Of a stretch of DNA of 64,000 nt, positions 8,915-16,495 are shown in pieces. The stretch comes from JAJZNI01 sp035624785 (GTDB taxonomy: Bacteria > Chloroflexota > Dormibacteria > Aeolococcales > Aeolococcaceae), in the NCBI GenBank assembly GCA_035624785.1, contig DASPQV010000011.1, positions 1-64,000 on the forward strand, written 5' to 3'. Each line of letters starts with the position of its first letter. Within the stretch, counting starts at the first letter, position 1. The translations under genes and the position numbers were made by a program. The notes below the pieces were generated by a model. That model was not told where the DNA came from. It did not search any database and saw only the letters and a list, made by a program, of their open reading frames with translations.

Positions 8915-8933
8915 TTAGCTTAGCCTAAGCTAA
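8915..8933 (-). promoter_or_regulatory. DtxR/IdeR-type operator
   Basis: TTAGCTTAGCCTAAGCTAA is a perfect 19-bp palindrome (9-base arms around a central C). It differs from the classic DtxR/IdeR box TTAGGTTAGCCTAACCTAA only at one symmetric position per arm. It overlaps the stop codon of the DtxR-family gene and lies 57 bp upstream of the ZIP start, so it most likely controls zip and not the regulator itself. Confidence 0.88.
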
Positions 8934-9577
8934 CTCGCGGCCACCCAGACCACGCGAGCAGCACCGGCATCGACCTCGGCGGGCCGCCCCGCAACCTCGA
9001 GCAGCAGCCGAGGGCCGCTGCTCTGCACGGTCACCACGCTGCCGGGGGTCAGCCCCAGCTCGTGGAGGCGGGTCAACAGCTGGGGCGCCTCATGCTCGGC
9101 CACCTCGGAGATCCGGGCCACCCGGACCGGCCGGCCCGGCGAAACGAGGTCGAGGCTGAGCAGATCGGGGGGCACCTCGGCCCGTCCCGGGATCGGGTTC
9201 CCGTGAGGGCAGCAGGAGGGATGGCCGAGGTGCTCGTCCAGGCGTGCCACCACCAGCTCGGACACCCCGTGCGCCAGCCGCGACGCCTCCCGATCGGCGG
9301 CGGCCCAGTCGAGGCCGAGGACGTCCACCAGCCAGCGCTCGAGGATGCGGTGGCGGCGCACCACGCCGGACGCGATCGCCTCCCCGGCCGGGGTCAGGGT
9401 GATGGTGCGGTCGGCGGCCACCTCCAGCCAGCCGTCGCGGGCCAGCCGCTGGAGGGTGACGGTCACCGTGGGGGCGCTGACATCGAGCCACTCGGCCAGC
9501 CCGCCGGGACGCGGGCTCTGCCCCTCGTGGGCGATGTAGTAGATCGCCTCCAGGTAGTGCTCGGCGGTCTCGGTCAC
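8930..9577 (-). CDS. DtxR/MntR-family metal-dependent transcriptional repressor
   Basis: 215 residues in the three-domain DtxR layout. Residues 1-65 are a winged helix (ETAEHYLEAIYYI, recognition helix in SAPTVTVTLQRL). Residues 65-140 are the dimerisation and metal-binding domain (RRHRILERWLVDVLGL). Residues 145-215 are a FeoA/SH3-like domain. Where DtxR has EACRWEH, this protein has EASRLAH, so two of the usual primary-site ligands are Ser and Ala; HPSCCPHG may supply alternative ligands. Start: GTG 9577 (AAGG-type site upstream and correct family N-terminus), with an in-frame ATG at 9610. Its operator overlaps its own stop codon and precedes the ZIP gene it presumably regulates. xth is divergent. 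Confidence 0.9.
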   Translation of the reverse strand: MTETAEHYLEAIYYIAHEGQSPRPGGLAEWLDVSAPTVTVTLQRLARDGWLEVAADRTITLTPAGEAIASGVVRRHRILERWLVDVLGLDWAAADREASRLAHGVSELVVARLDEHLGHPSCCPHGNPIPGRAEVPPDLLSLDLVSPGRPVRVARISEVAEHEAPQLLTRLHELGLTPGSVVTVQSSGPRLLLEVAGRPAEVDAGAARVVWVAAS

Positions 9578-9685
9578 GTGCCCGCCTTCGGGGGTCGGGT
9601 GCAGCGCCATCCCGGTATCGATGGTGCCACCGCCAGCTCCCCCCCGGCATTGACGCGCCCGAGGGAGAACGGCGATCCTCGCACG

Positions 9686-10471
9686 GTGCGGCTGGCAACG
9701 TGGAACGTCAACTCGATCACGGCGCGGCTTCCTCGACTGCTGGCCTGGCTCGGAGAGGCACAGCCGGACGTGGTCTGCCTCCAGGAGACCAAGGTCGCCG
9801 ACGCCCTATTCCCCCGACAGGAGATCACCGGCCTCGGTTACCAGGTGGCAAGCCATGGCCTGGGGCGGTGGAATGGGGTGGCCATCCTCTCCCGTGCGGG
9901 CCTGGCGGACGTCGCCGCCGGCCTCCCCGGGGAGCCCGGTGCCCCCGACCCGGAGGCACGGGCGGTGGCGGCAACCTGCGGAGGGGTCCGTGTCTGGTCG
10001 GTGTACGTCCCCAACGGCCGAGCCCTCGACAGCCCCCAGTACGAGTACAAGCTGGCCTGGCTGGCCGCGCTCCGCAACGCCATCGCCGCCGAGCTGGCAA
10101 CGGGGGCGAGACGCCTGGTGAGCTGCGGTGACTTCAACATCGCGCCGACCGATGACGACGTCTGGGACCCGGCGGTCTTCGCCGGCGCCACCCACGTCAG
10201 CCCCCCGGAGCGCGCCGCCTTCGGAGAGCTGCTCGACCTGGGTCTCAGCGACCTGCGGCCGCGCGCTCTCAAGGGCCGTCCGTTCACCTACTGGGACTAC
10301 CGGGCGGGGATGTTCCACAAGGGTGAGGGGATGCGGATCGACCTGGTCCTGCTCAGCGAAGCGCTCGCCGGGCGGGTCGCCGACGCCTACGTCGACCGCG
10401 AGGCGCGCAAGGGAAGCCTCCCCTCCGATCACGCGCCGGTGGTGGTGGACCTCGACCTGGACGGCTGCTGA
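9686..10471 (+). CDS. xth: Exodeoxyribonuclease III (AP endonuclease, ExoA/XthA family)
   Basis: 261 residues, the normal length for this Mg-dependent AP endonuclease and 3'-repair nuclease. Visible motifs: LATWNVNSI at the N-terminus, catalytic Glu in CLQETK, CGDFNIAP, TYWDYRAGMF, RIDLVLLS, and the catalytic SDHAPVVVD at the C-terminus. The start is the GTG at 9686, giving the canonical VRLATWNVNS N-terminus; the frame is open far upstream, but that stretch is antisense to the dtxR gene. It is transcribed divergently from the regulator with about 100 bp between them. Confidence 0.95.
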   Translation: MRLATWNVNSITARLPRLLAWLGEAQPDVVCLQETKVADALFPRQEITGLGYQVASHGLGRWNGVAILSRAGLADVAAGLPGEPGAPDPEARAVAATCGGVRVWSVYVPNGRALDSPQYEYKLAWLAALRNAIAAELATGARRLVSCGDFNIAPTDDDVWDPAVFAGATHVSPPERAAFGELLDLGLSDLRPRALKGRPFTYWDYRAGMFHKGEGMRIDLVLLSEALAGRVADAYVDREARKGSLPSDHAPVVVDLDLDGC

Positions 10472-10646
10472 CCACAGCTGCCCGCGGGCTGCCCCAGGCT
10501 GGCCCGGCGCCATCCAGCCGGCGTCCCGACCGCGCCGGGCCGCGGCCGGCTCGCGCACCGGCGGAGACCACCATCGTCCTCGAGGCGGTTGTGGACTTGA
10601 CTGGCATCAACTGGTGGGGGTCCCGGCGCCGGTGAGCCGAGGCGGG

Positions 10647-11252
10647 TCACGCCGGCGGAGCGGGTCGCGGCGGTCCGAGGTCGAGGGCGTGGTCCTGGAG
10701 CATCCGCCCGGTGCTGGAATGGGGGTGAGCAGGCCCGATCGGGCGCCATCCCATCGTCCGGTAGAGCCCGATCGCGGCGGCGTTGTCCGCGTAGACCTGG
10801 AGGACTGCGCCCGAGCAGCCGGCGGCGCGGAGGGTGGCGGCGCACCCCGCGAGCAGGGCGGTGCCGATCCCCCGGCCCCACTCAGAGGGCTCCACACCCA
10901 GGTACCTCAGCTCGGCGATCTCGCTGCCCGGCTTGCCGTTCGCGAGTGGGGCGGTGCAGGCGAAGCCGAGGACCCTGCCGCCGCCGTCCAGGGCAACCAG
11001 GAGTACCGAGGCAGGCGAGGCGTCGAGGACCGCCTCCAGCCGCTGGCGGGCCACCTCGACAGGGGCTACCTCCGTCTCACCATCACGTGCAGCGGTGGCC
11101 CGAGCCCAGGTCAGAGCGGCCGCTTCGAGGTGGCGCCGCCGGCGATCGATGCGGACGTGCACCCGGGCGCGCCGCCCATCCGCAGCCGGGTCCCGCCGAT
11201 TCGAGCCGCGAGGCTCTCGTCCTCCCCCCGAGGCGTGAGGGGCCGGTCCCAT
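10647..11252 (-). CDS. GNAT family N-acetyltransferase
   Basis: Up to 201 residues. Residues after about 60 form a GNAT fold: AELRYLGVEPSEWGRGIGTALL contains the acetyl-CoA loop (WGRGIGTAL) and YADNAAAIGLYRTMGW is motif B. Substrate unknown. It starts 13 bp after the tsaD stop and reads in the same direction, so it is probably the last gene of the thiL-tsaE-tsaB-rimI-tsaD operon. The first 30 or so residues are Arg/Gly-rich and may not be translated; a GTG start near residue 32 is possible. It is distinct from rimI in the same operon. Confidence 0.82.
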   Translation of the reverse strand: MGPAPHASGGGREPRGSNRRDPAADGRRARVHVRIDRRRRHLEAAALTWARATAARDGETEVAPVEVARQRLEAVLDASPASVLLVALDGGGRVLGFACTAPLANGKPGSEIAELRYLGVEPSEWGRGIGTALLAGCAATLRAAGCSGAVLQVYADNAAAIGLYRTMGWRPIGPAHPHSSTGRMLQDHALDLGPPRPAPPA

Positions 11253-11265
11253 GAACTCACCTCGC

Positions 11266-12282
11266 CTAGGCGAACTCGGCCAGCGAGGGGTCGACGTCGA
11301 AGCCCTGGATGTCAGGGCCGTGCAGCGCCAGGCGGTGCCAGGCCGCGGCTCCGATCATGGCCGCGTTGTCGGTGCAGAGGGCGATGGGAGGGACCGAGAC
11401 CCTGAGTCCCCGGAAGCGGCGGGCCACGGCGGCAGCCAGGCTCCGGTTGGCCGCCACCCCGCCGACCACGGCCACCGCGCCGGCTCCGGTCGCCTCGACC
11501 GCAGCCTCGAGGCCGTCGACCAGCTGGGTCACGGCCGCCTCCTGGAAGGCGGCTGCCAGGGAATCCCGGACCTCGGCACGCCGGGGCACGCCCGCCGGAT
11601 CCAGCTCGTCGCCGGGCAGGTCGCGGATCGCGTAGCGGACCGCCGTCTTGAGGCCGCTGAACGAGAAGGCCCCCTCCAGCCGGGTGCGGGGGAGGGGGAA
11701 CTGCCGGGCGTCGCCGTGGGCGGCGGCCCGCTCCACCACCGGCCCCCCCGGATAGCCAAGACCCAGCATCCGGGCCACCTTGTCGAAGGCCTCCCCCACC
11801 GCGTCATCGCGGGTGCTGGCCAGCCGGCGTGCCTCACCGTGCCGGCGCAGCTCGATGGTGTCGGTGTGCCCGCCGCTCACCACCAGCGCCACGAAGGGCG
11901 GCTCGAGCCCGGGGTCGGCCAGCCAGGCCGAGTAGACATGGCCAGCCAGGTGGGAGACGCCGGTGATGGGCAGCCCCCGAGCCCGGGCGGCGGCCTGGCC
12001 GTAAGCTGCGCCGACCACCAGGCAGCCAACCAGCCCCGGACCGCGGGTGACCGCGACCGCATCGAGCGCTGCCCAGTCGCAGCCCGCCTCGACGAGCGCG
12101 CTGTCGACGACCGGCGCCAGCGCCTCCAGGTGAGCGCGGGCGGCCAGCTCGGGCACGACGCCGCCATAGGCAGCGTGGAGCGCGATCTGCGACGACACCA
12201 CGCTCGAGAGCACCTCCCGCCCGTCACGCACCACCGCGGCGGCGGTCTCGTCGCACGAGGTCTCGATGGCCAGGATCTTCAT
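11266..12282 (-). CDS. tsaD: tRNA t6A37 threonylcarbamoyltransferase TsaD (Kae1/Gcp)
   Basis: 338 residues, the expected length. It transfers the threonylcarbamoyl group to A37 of ANN-decoding tRNAs together with TsaB and TsaE. Motifs: ILAIETSCDETAAAVV, the metal-site His pair (HLEAL and HLAGHVYS), VVSGGHTD, FSFSGLKTAVR and VGGVAANRSL. The start is the ATG at 12282 giving MKILAIETSCDE; an in-frame upstream start at 12306 adds eight residues. It lies in the operon with tsaE, tsaB and rimI, and tsaC is at 49568-50152. Confidence 0.96.
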   Translation of the reverse strand: MKILAIETSCDETAAAVVRDGREVLSSVVSSQIALHAAYGGVVPELAARAHLEALAPVVDSALVEAGCDWAALDAVAVTRGPGLVGCLVVGAAYGQAAARARGLPITGVSHLAGHVYSAWLADPGLEPPFVALVVSGGHTDTIELRRHGEARRLASTRDDAVGEAFDKVARMLGLGYPGGPVVERAAAHGDARQFPLPRTRLEGAFSFSGLKTAVRYAIRDLPGDELDPAGVPRRAEVRDSLAAAFQEAAVTQLVDGLEAAVEATGAGAVAVVGGVAANRSLAAAVARRFRGLRVSVPPIALCTDNAAMIGAAAWHRLALHGPDIQGFDVDPSLAEFA

Positions 12283-12331
12283 GCCGGCGCTCACGACTCC
12301 GGCCACAGCCGAGGTTCGAGGCGGGCTGGCG

Positions 12332-12898
12332 TCACCCGTGCGGGTAGTCCAGGGGCGGCGGCGATCCTATCCCCACGATGTCGATGCCGGACAGCAGGTC
12401 GATGAAGCGCCGCTTGAAGGCCGGGGCGTGCAGCGAGTCGCTCCACATGACCACGGCGTCCTCGCCGTTGTCGGTGTAGTAGCCGCGGCGCCGCCCGATG
12501 GCGCGGAAGCCGAAGCGCTCGTAGAGGCGGATGGCGGTCAGGTTGCTGGCTCGCACCTCGAGGGTCACCCAGCGCGCCCCCAGCTCGTAGCTTCGCTGCA
12601 GGAGCGCGGCGAAGAGGCCGCTGCCCAGGCCCTGGCGCTGGTTGCTCGCCCGGATGCCGATGGTGGTGATGTGGGCCTCGCTGCCCACCTTCCAGAGCCC
12701 GCCGTAGCCAAGGATCTGAGCGCCGTCCCGGAGCACGAAGTAATGGGCCTGGCGGTTCTGGGAGAGCTCCGCCGCGTACGCGTTGCGCGGCCACGGCGAG
12801 GGGAAGATGTCGCGCTCAATCGCCTGCACGGCCGGGATGTCGGAGTGACGCATCCGCTCGATGACGAGCCGGGGTGCGACCTTCATCTCTCCGATCAT
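12332..12898 (-). CDS. rimI: RimI-like N-alpha-acetyltransferase
   Basis: 188 residues, GNAT fold. IERDIFPSPWPRNAYAAEL is a typical RimI start, ITTIGIRASNQRQGLGSGL holds the acetyl-CoA loop (RQGLGSG), and NLTAIRLYERFGFRAIGRRRGYY is the conserved C-terminal motif. The Y-x-D-N-G-E-D-A-V-V-M ending is also RimI-like. It acetylates protein N-termini (S18 in E. coli) and is classically linked to tsaB and tsaD, as here. ATGs at 12898 and 12886 are both possible starts. The C-terminal 30 or so residues after VMWSDSL extend beyond E. coli RimI. Confidence 0.93.
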   Translation of the reverse strand: MIGEMKVAPRLVIERMRHSDIPAVQAIERDIFPSPWPRNAYAAELSQNRQAHYFVLRDGAQILGYGGLWKVGSEAHITTIGIRASNQRQGLGSGLFAALLQRSYELGARWVTLEVRASNLTAIRLYERFGFRAIGRRRGYYTDNGEDAVVMWSDSLHAPAFKRRFIDLLSGIDIVGIGSPPPLDYPHG

Positions 12899-12951
12899 AA
12901 CGGTGGAAACGGCGCCGCTCCCCCCCGCACACGAAGCGCCAGGAGCCGGGG

Positions 12952-13674
12952 TCAGGCGAGATAGGTGCCGGTGAGCCCGGCGAGCGCCAGTGGAGGGCGG
13001 GCGAGGGCCAGGGGAACGGCGGCGGCCAGGGCCAGGGCGGGGTCCAGCACCTCCACCGCAGCGACCCCGAGACTGTCCAGACTGAGCGTCACGGAGCCCG
13101 CCCGAGCGGCGGTGGACGTCACCGCGGAAGCCGCCACGCCGATCGGCGCGGGCACCAGCGGCCAAGGCGTCGGGCGGCCGGCGCGCTCGGGGCCGCCGAG
13201 CGCCTGGCGGGCCGCCGCGCCGGTCCCCCCCGGACCGCTCGGCCGCAGGAGGGTATCGACGCTGATTCGCTCCGGCGCGCCGAGCGACTCCAGGCCCTCC
13301 GAGCCCCGGCGGAACCGGGCGGCGTAGATGCCCCCCCGCCCCGCGTCGGCAAGCGTCAGGATCTCGCCGGTGCCGGCGGGCGCCGAGGCGGCCGCCACCT
13401 CCAGGCTGCCGATGCCATGGAGGGGAAGCCCGGTGGCGTGGGCCAGCCCCAGGGCGGCAGCCATCCCCGCCCGCAGCCCGGTGTAGGAGCCCGGCCCGGT
13501 GACCACCACCACCGCGCCGATCCCGCCTCCGAGGAGGCGTCGCAGCGCACGGTCGAGCCCGGGCAGCGCGGGGGCTCCCGGCTCCACCGCGCCATCGAGA
13601 AGGAAGCCCGCCGAGCTCGCCAGGACCACCACCAGCCGGCGCCGCGAGGAGGTGTCGATGGCGACGGCATTCAT
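12952..13674 (-). CDS. tsaB: t6A biosynthesis protein TsaB (YeaZ)
   Basis: 240 residues, an ASKHA-fold partner of TsaD that lacks the full ATP/metal site. It begins MNAVAIDTSSRRR, and the conserved VVVVTGPGSYTGLRAGMA is present. The start at 13674 overlaps the tsaE stop as ATGA, which decides against the in-frame start seven codons upstream. It works with TsaD and TsaE in tRNA threonylcarbamoylation. Confidence 0.94.
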   Translation of the reverse strand: MNAVAIDTSSRRRLVVVLASSAGFLLDGAVEPGAPALPGLDRALRRLLGGGIGAVVVVTGPGSYTGLRAGMAAALGLAHATGLPLHGIGSLEVAAASAPAGTGEILTLADAGRGGIYAARFRRGSEGLESLGAPERISVDTLLRPSGPGGTGAAARQALGGPERAGRPTPWPLVPAPIGVAASAVTSTAARAGSVTLSLDSLGVAAVEVLDPALALAAAVPLALARPPLALAGLTGTYLA

Positions 13675-14159
13675 CCCGCCAGTGCCGCCGACCACGCCTC
13701 GACGAGGACATCTGACGCCAGCTCGAGCTGTCGCGCCTCGATCCGGCGAGAGACGTCACCGGTGATGTCCATGACCAGGTGCAGCGGATGCCACGTCCCC
13801 AGATCGGCGCGCTCCCCCCACTCCACCGCCACCGGAGCCGTCTCGAGCAGGATGTCCAGATCGAGGAAGGCGATGGCCGCGCCCTGGGGCAGGCGGTAGA
13901 GGTCGAGGTGGTGGAGCTGGGGGGGAGACCCGTAGACGTGGTGCAGGACAAAGGAGGGGCTGCGGACCACCAACGGGTCCACTCCTCGTCCCTCGGCCAG
14001 ACCCCGGACGAACACGGTCTTGCCGGCCCCGAGCGGACCATCCAGGGCGACGAGCTGCCCGGGACGGAGACGCCGGCCCAGGCGTGCGGCGAGGCCCACG
14101 GTCTCCTCGGGGCTCGCGGTCACCGCCGAGAGGATCCGAGCCTGGCCCGGCAGGCTCAT
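13671..14159 (-). CDS. tsaE: t6A biosynthesis ATPase TsaE (YjeE)
   Basis: 162 residues, matching the small P-loop ATPase that drives the TsaB-TsaD cycle. Walker A GPLGAGKT (41-48) is followed by VRSPSFVLHHVY, HHLDLYRL and VEWGER, all TsaE hallmarks. The start overlaps the thiL stop and the stop overlaps the tsaB start, both as ATGA, so translation of the three genes should be coupled. Confidence 0.95.
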   Translation of the reverse strand: MSLPGQARILSAVTASPEETVGLAARLGRRLRPGQLVALDGPLGAGKTVFVRGLAEGRGVDPLVVRSPSFVLHHVYGSPPQLHHLDLYRLPQGAAIAFLDLDILLETAPVAVEWGERADLGTWHPLHLVMDITGDVSRRIEARQLELASDVLVEAWSAALAG

Positions 14160-15220
14160 GGCTGCCGGAAATGGCGGGACAGGATGGGCGGCAGGGGAAC
14201 CGCAGCCCCGCCCTCCCGATCCCTGAGCCGCAGCCCGGGGCCCAGGTCCAGACGGCCCACCACCTGGAGCGGCACGAGATCGGCTCCCCAGCCGTCGAGG
14301 ACGGCCGGGAGGCGCTCCGGCGCAACGGCCGCGACCAGCTCGAAGTCCTCGCCGCCCCCAATGGCCGCCTCCAGCCATCGATCTCCCAGGACCTGGGGCA
14401 GCTCGGCATCGACGGGGAGGCTCTCGACCCAGAGCTCGGCCCCACAGCGCGACGCCTCGATGATCCGTCCCACGTCGACCAGCAGCCCGTCGCTCAGGTC
14501 GCCGGCACAGGCGACCCCCAGGTCGGTGAGGGCCAGGCCCTCGGCGATCCGGGCGGTGGGCCGCAGCTGGCGGGCGAGCCACCGCTCCCGGGCCGGCGGG
14601 GTCGCGGGGAGATCCTCGGTCAGGATCCGGAGCCCCGCCGCCGCACCTCCGAGGCGGCCGGTGACCACCAGCAGGTCGCCAGGCCGCCCCCGGTCCCGGC
14701 GCAGGGCCCGGTCGGGCGGCACGGTCCCGAGCACGCTGACGTCGACGACCAGCGGGCCCTGGATGGCGCTGACGTCACCGCCGGCCACCCGGCAGCCGGC
14801 GCCCAGCGCCGCCCCGCACAAGCCCCGCTGGACGGCCAGGAGATCCTCGACCTGGGTGGCCGGGGAGGCGCACAGGGTCACCATGCCGAGCCGCGGTTGG
14901 GCGCCCATGCCAGCCAGGTCGGAGATGGCCACGTGGAGCGCGCGCTCCCCCACCTCCTCGGGGTCCGTCCACCCGCGGCGGAAGTCCTCGCCCTCGACTA
15001 TCGCGTCCTGGCTCAGGACCACGTCCATGCCGGCGGCCACCCGCCACACGGCGGCGTCGTCACCAGCCGGCAGCACCAGCTCGGCTCCGGCACCAGCCTC
15101 GAGAGCGATGGAGGTGAGCCTCCGGAGCAGCTCAGCCTCCCCCAGCTGTTCCAGGGTGGCTCCGCCGGCATCGAAGCGGCGGAAACCGGCGGAATTCGTT
15201 TCTCGTGTCGCTGACATCAT
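14156..15220 (-). CDS. thiL: Thiamine-monophosphate kinase ThiL
   Basis: 354 residues, PurM-like fold. It phosphorylates TMP to thiamine pyrophosphate. Motifs: ELVLPAGDDAAVW (Mg-binding Asp pair), DAIVEGEDF, RALHVAISDLAGMGAQPR, AGGDVS, GDLSDGLLVDV and GGEDFELV. First gene of the operon thiL-tsaE-tsaB-rimI-tsaD-GNAT. The start is taken as one of two adjacent ATGs (15220 or 15217); a GTG at 15244 is also in frame. No strong ribosome site is visible before the ATG, while a CAGTAT hexamer lies close upstream, so a leaderless or very short 5' UTR is possible. No TPP riboswitch was seen. Confidence 0.94.
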   Translation of the reverse strand: MMSATRETNSAGFRRFDAGGATLEQLGEAELLRRLTSIALEAGAGAELVLPAGDDAAVWRVAAGMDVVLSQDAIVEGEDFRRGWTDPEEVGERALHVAISDLAGMGAQPRLGMVTLCASPATQVEDLLAVQRGLCGAALGAGCRVAGGDVSAIQGPLVVDVSVLGTVPPDRALRRDRGRPGDLLVVTGRLGGAAAGLRILTEDLPATPPARERWLARQLRPTARIAEGLALTDLGVACAGDLSDGLLVDVGRIIEASRCGAELWVESLPVDAELPQVLGDRWLEAAIGGGEDFELVAAVAPERLPAVLDGWGADLVPLQVVGRLDLGPGLRLRDREGGAAVPLPPILSRHFRQP

Positions 15221-15234
15221 TTTTCTTGATACTG

Positions 15235-15246
15235 AAGTGATCACTT
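15235..15246. promoter_or_regulatory. Perfect 12-bp palindrome between thiL and the CHAP gene
   Basis: AAGTGATCACTT is a perfect palindrome in a local AT-rich patch, just upstream of the thiL ATG and just before the -35 of the divergent CHAP promoter. It is well placed for an operator acting on either gene, but no known regulator was matched. Confidence 0.35.
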
Positions 15247-15250
15247 GGGT

Positions 15251-15280
15251 TTGACCCGCCGGGTACGGCCCGGCTACATT
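15251..15280 (+). promoter_or_regulatory. Predicted promoter of the secreted CHAP gene
   Basis: TTGACC, 18 bases, TACATT: a good sigma-70-type match, giving a 5' UTR of about 68 nt to the TTG start at 15355. The spacer contains a GGGTACGGCCC inverted repeat. Confidence 0.6.
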
Positions 15281-15354
15281 CCGCGGGTTTGATCCGCGGT
15301 GCCCCTCCGGGCCGCGGGGACCATCTCCGGGGAAGAGGTCAGGGGAGGAGGATA

Positions 15355-16434
15355 TTGCGGGGAACCCGAGGGCTGCTGCTGGCCGGGACCGCGGTGGTGC
15401 TCACCGCAGCGTTCGGCACACCCGCAGCAAGCCCCGTCGGAGCTGACACCATCCCTCAGCTGGAGGCCGAGCGAGCCCAGCTCCTCCAGCAGCTGGCGGA
15501 TCTCGCCCCCGCACGCAACGCCGCCTCCCAGGCCCTGACCCAGGCGGAGGCTGCCTACAACCAGGAGACGGCGGCCCTCGACCAGGCCAAGAGCCAGCTC
15601 TCGGCGCTCAACTCCCAGCTGGCCACGCTCTCGGCCGCGATCGACCAGGACCAGAGCCAGGAGACCCAGACCAAGAGCGCCCTCGCCGCCCTCACCCGGG
15701 CCACCTACGAGAGCGCCGGTGACAACACCATGATGGCGGCCGTCCTCAGCGCCAAGGACTTCACTGACGCCGTCAACAGCCTCTCCGGCGCCGCCTCCGT
15801 CAGCGCCCAGATCCAGGGCCTCGAGCAGACCCTCTGCCACGACGAGGCCGATCTGGTCGCCAAGCAGCAGTCGCTCCAGGCCGACTTCGCCCAGGCCTCG
15901 GCCCTGGAGAACCAGCTCGCCGACCAGGCCAACCAGCTGATGGTCGTCGTCTACGCCCGCGACCAGGCGGTCAACGCGCTGGACGGACCGGCCCGCCAGA
16001 TCGCCGGCGAGATCGCCACCATCGACGACGAGATCGCCGCCGACCAGGCGGGTCAGACCTCGAGCGGCTCCGGCTCGGGCTGCAACAACGGGTTCGCCTA
16101 CGGGGAGTGCACCTGGTACGTGGCGACCAAGCGGTGCATCCCCTGGGGCGGCAATGCCGACGCCTGGTACTACAACGCCGCCAAGATGGGCTATGCGGAG
16201 GGTCAGACCCCGGAGGCGGGGGCGGTGGCAGTCTGGTGGGCGGGGCGCGGGGGCGCCAGCTGGGTCGGCCACGTCGCCTACGTCGAGGCGGTGGGCCCGT
16301 CGGCCGGCATCCCCGCCGGCTCCTTCGAGATCTCGGAGATGAACTGGGATGGCTGGGACCGGGTCGACTACCGCGTGGTGGCCGACGATCCCAACGTCTT
16401 CCAGGGCTTCATCTACGGACCGGCGTCCGGGTAG
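15355..16434 (+). CDS. Secreted coiled-coil CHAP-domain peptidoglycan hydrolase (PcsB-like architecture)
   Basis: 359 residues. An N-terminal signal peptide (RGTRGLLLAGTAVVLTAAFG, likely cleaved after SPVGA) precedes a long Gln/Ala/Leu-rich coiled coil (about 35-215) and a Gly/Ser linker. The C-terminal CHAP domain carries the catalytic Cys in FAYGECTWYVA and His in WVGHVAYVE. The layout matches PcsB/FtsX-partner amidases or endopeptidases that split cell-wall peptides at division. The start is the TTG at 15355 because GGAGGAGG lies directly upstream and the signal peptide begins there; an in-frame TTG at 15289 lacks such a site. Confidence 0.9.
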   Translation: MRGTRGLLLAGTAVVLTAAFGTPAASPVGADTIPQLEAERAQLLQQLADLAPARNAASQALTQAEAAYNQETAALDQAKSQLSALNSQLATLSAAIDQDQSQETQTKSALAALTRATYESAGDNTMMAAVLSAKDFTDAVNSLSGAASVSAQIQGLEQTLCHDEADLVAKQQSLQADFAQASALENQLADQANQLMVVVYARDQAVNALDGPARQIAGEIATIDDEIAADQAGQTSSGSGSGCNNGFAYGECTWYVATKRCIPWGGNADAWYYNAAKMGYAEGQTPEAGAVAVWWAGRGGASWVGHVAYVEAVGPSAGIPAGSFEISEMNWDGWDRVDYRVVADDPNVFQGFIYGPASG

Positions 16435-16455
16435 CTGAGGCCGGCCCGCCCCGGT

Positions 16456-16495
16456 GCGCTCAGGCGAGGCTCGGGCGCGCTCAGGCGAGGCTCAG
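16456..16495. repeat. 21-bp tandem duplication of the alr 3' end
   Basis: A 19-base core beginning GCGCTCAGGCGAGGCTC occurs twice with a 21-bp period (16456 and 16477). The right copy holds the last codons and stop of alr; the left copy lies just beyond the stop. Probably a small slippage duplication. Confidence 0.7.

Noticed and set aside
10472..10646. Small gene or tRNA between xth and the GNAT gene
   Set aside because: No start with a ribosome site and no cloverleaf; I see only convergent intergenic sequence.
15121..15250. TPP riboswitch controlling thiL
   Set aside because: No CUGAGA-type thi-box core is present in the thiL leader, and the leader appears very short.
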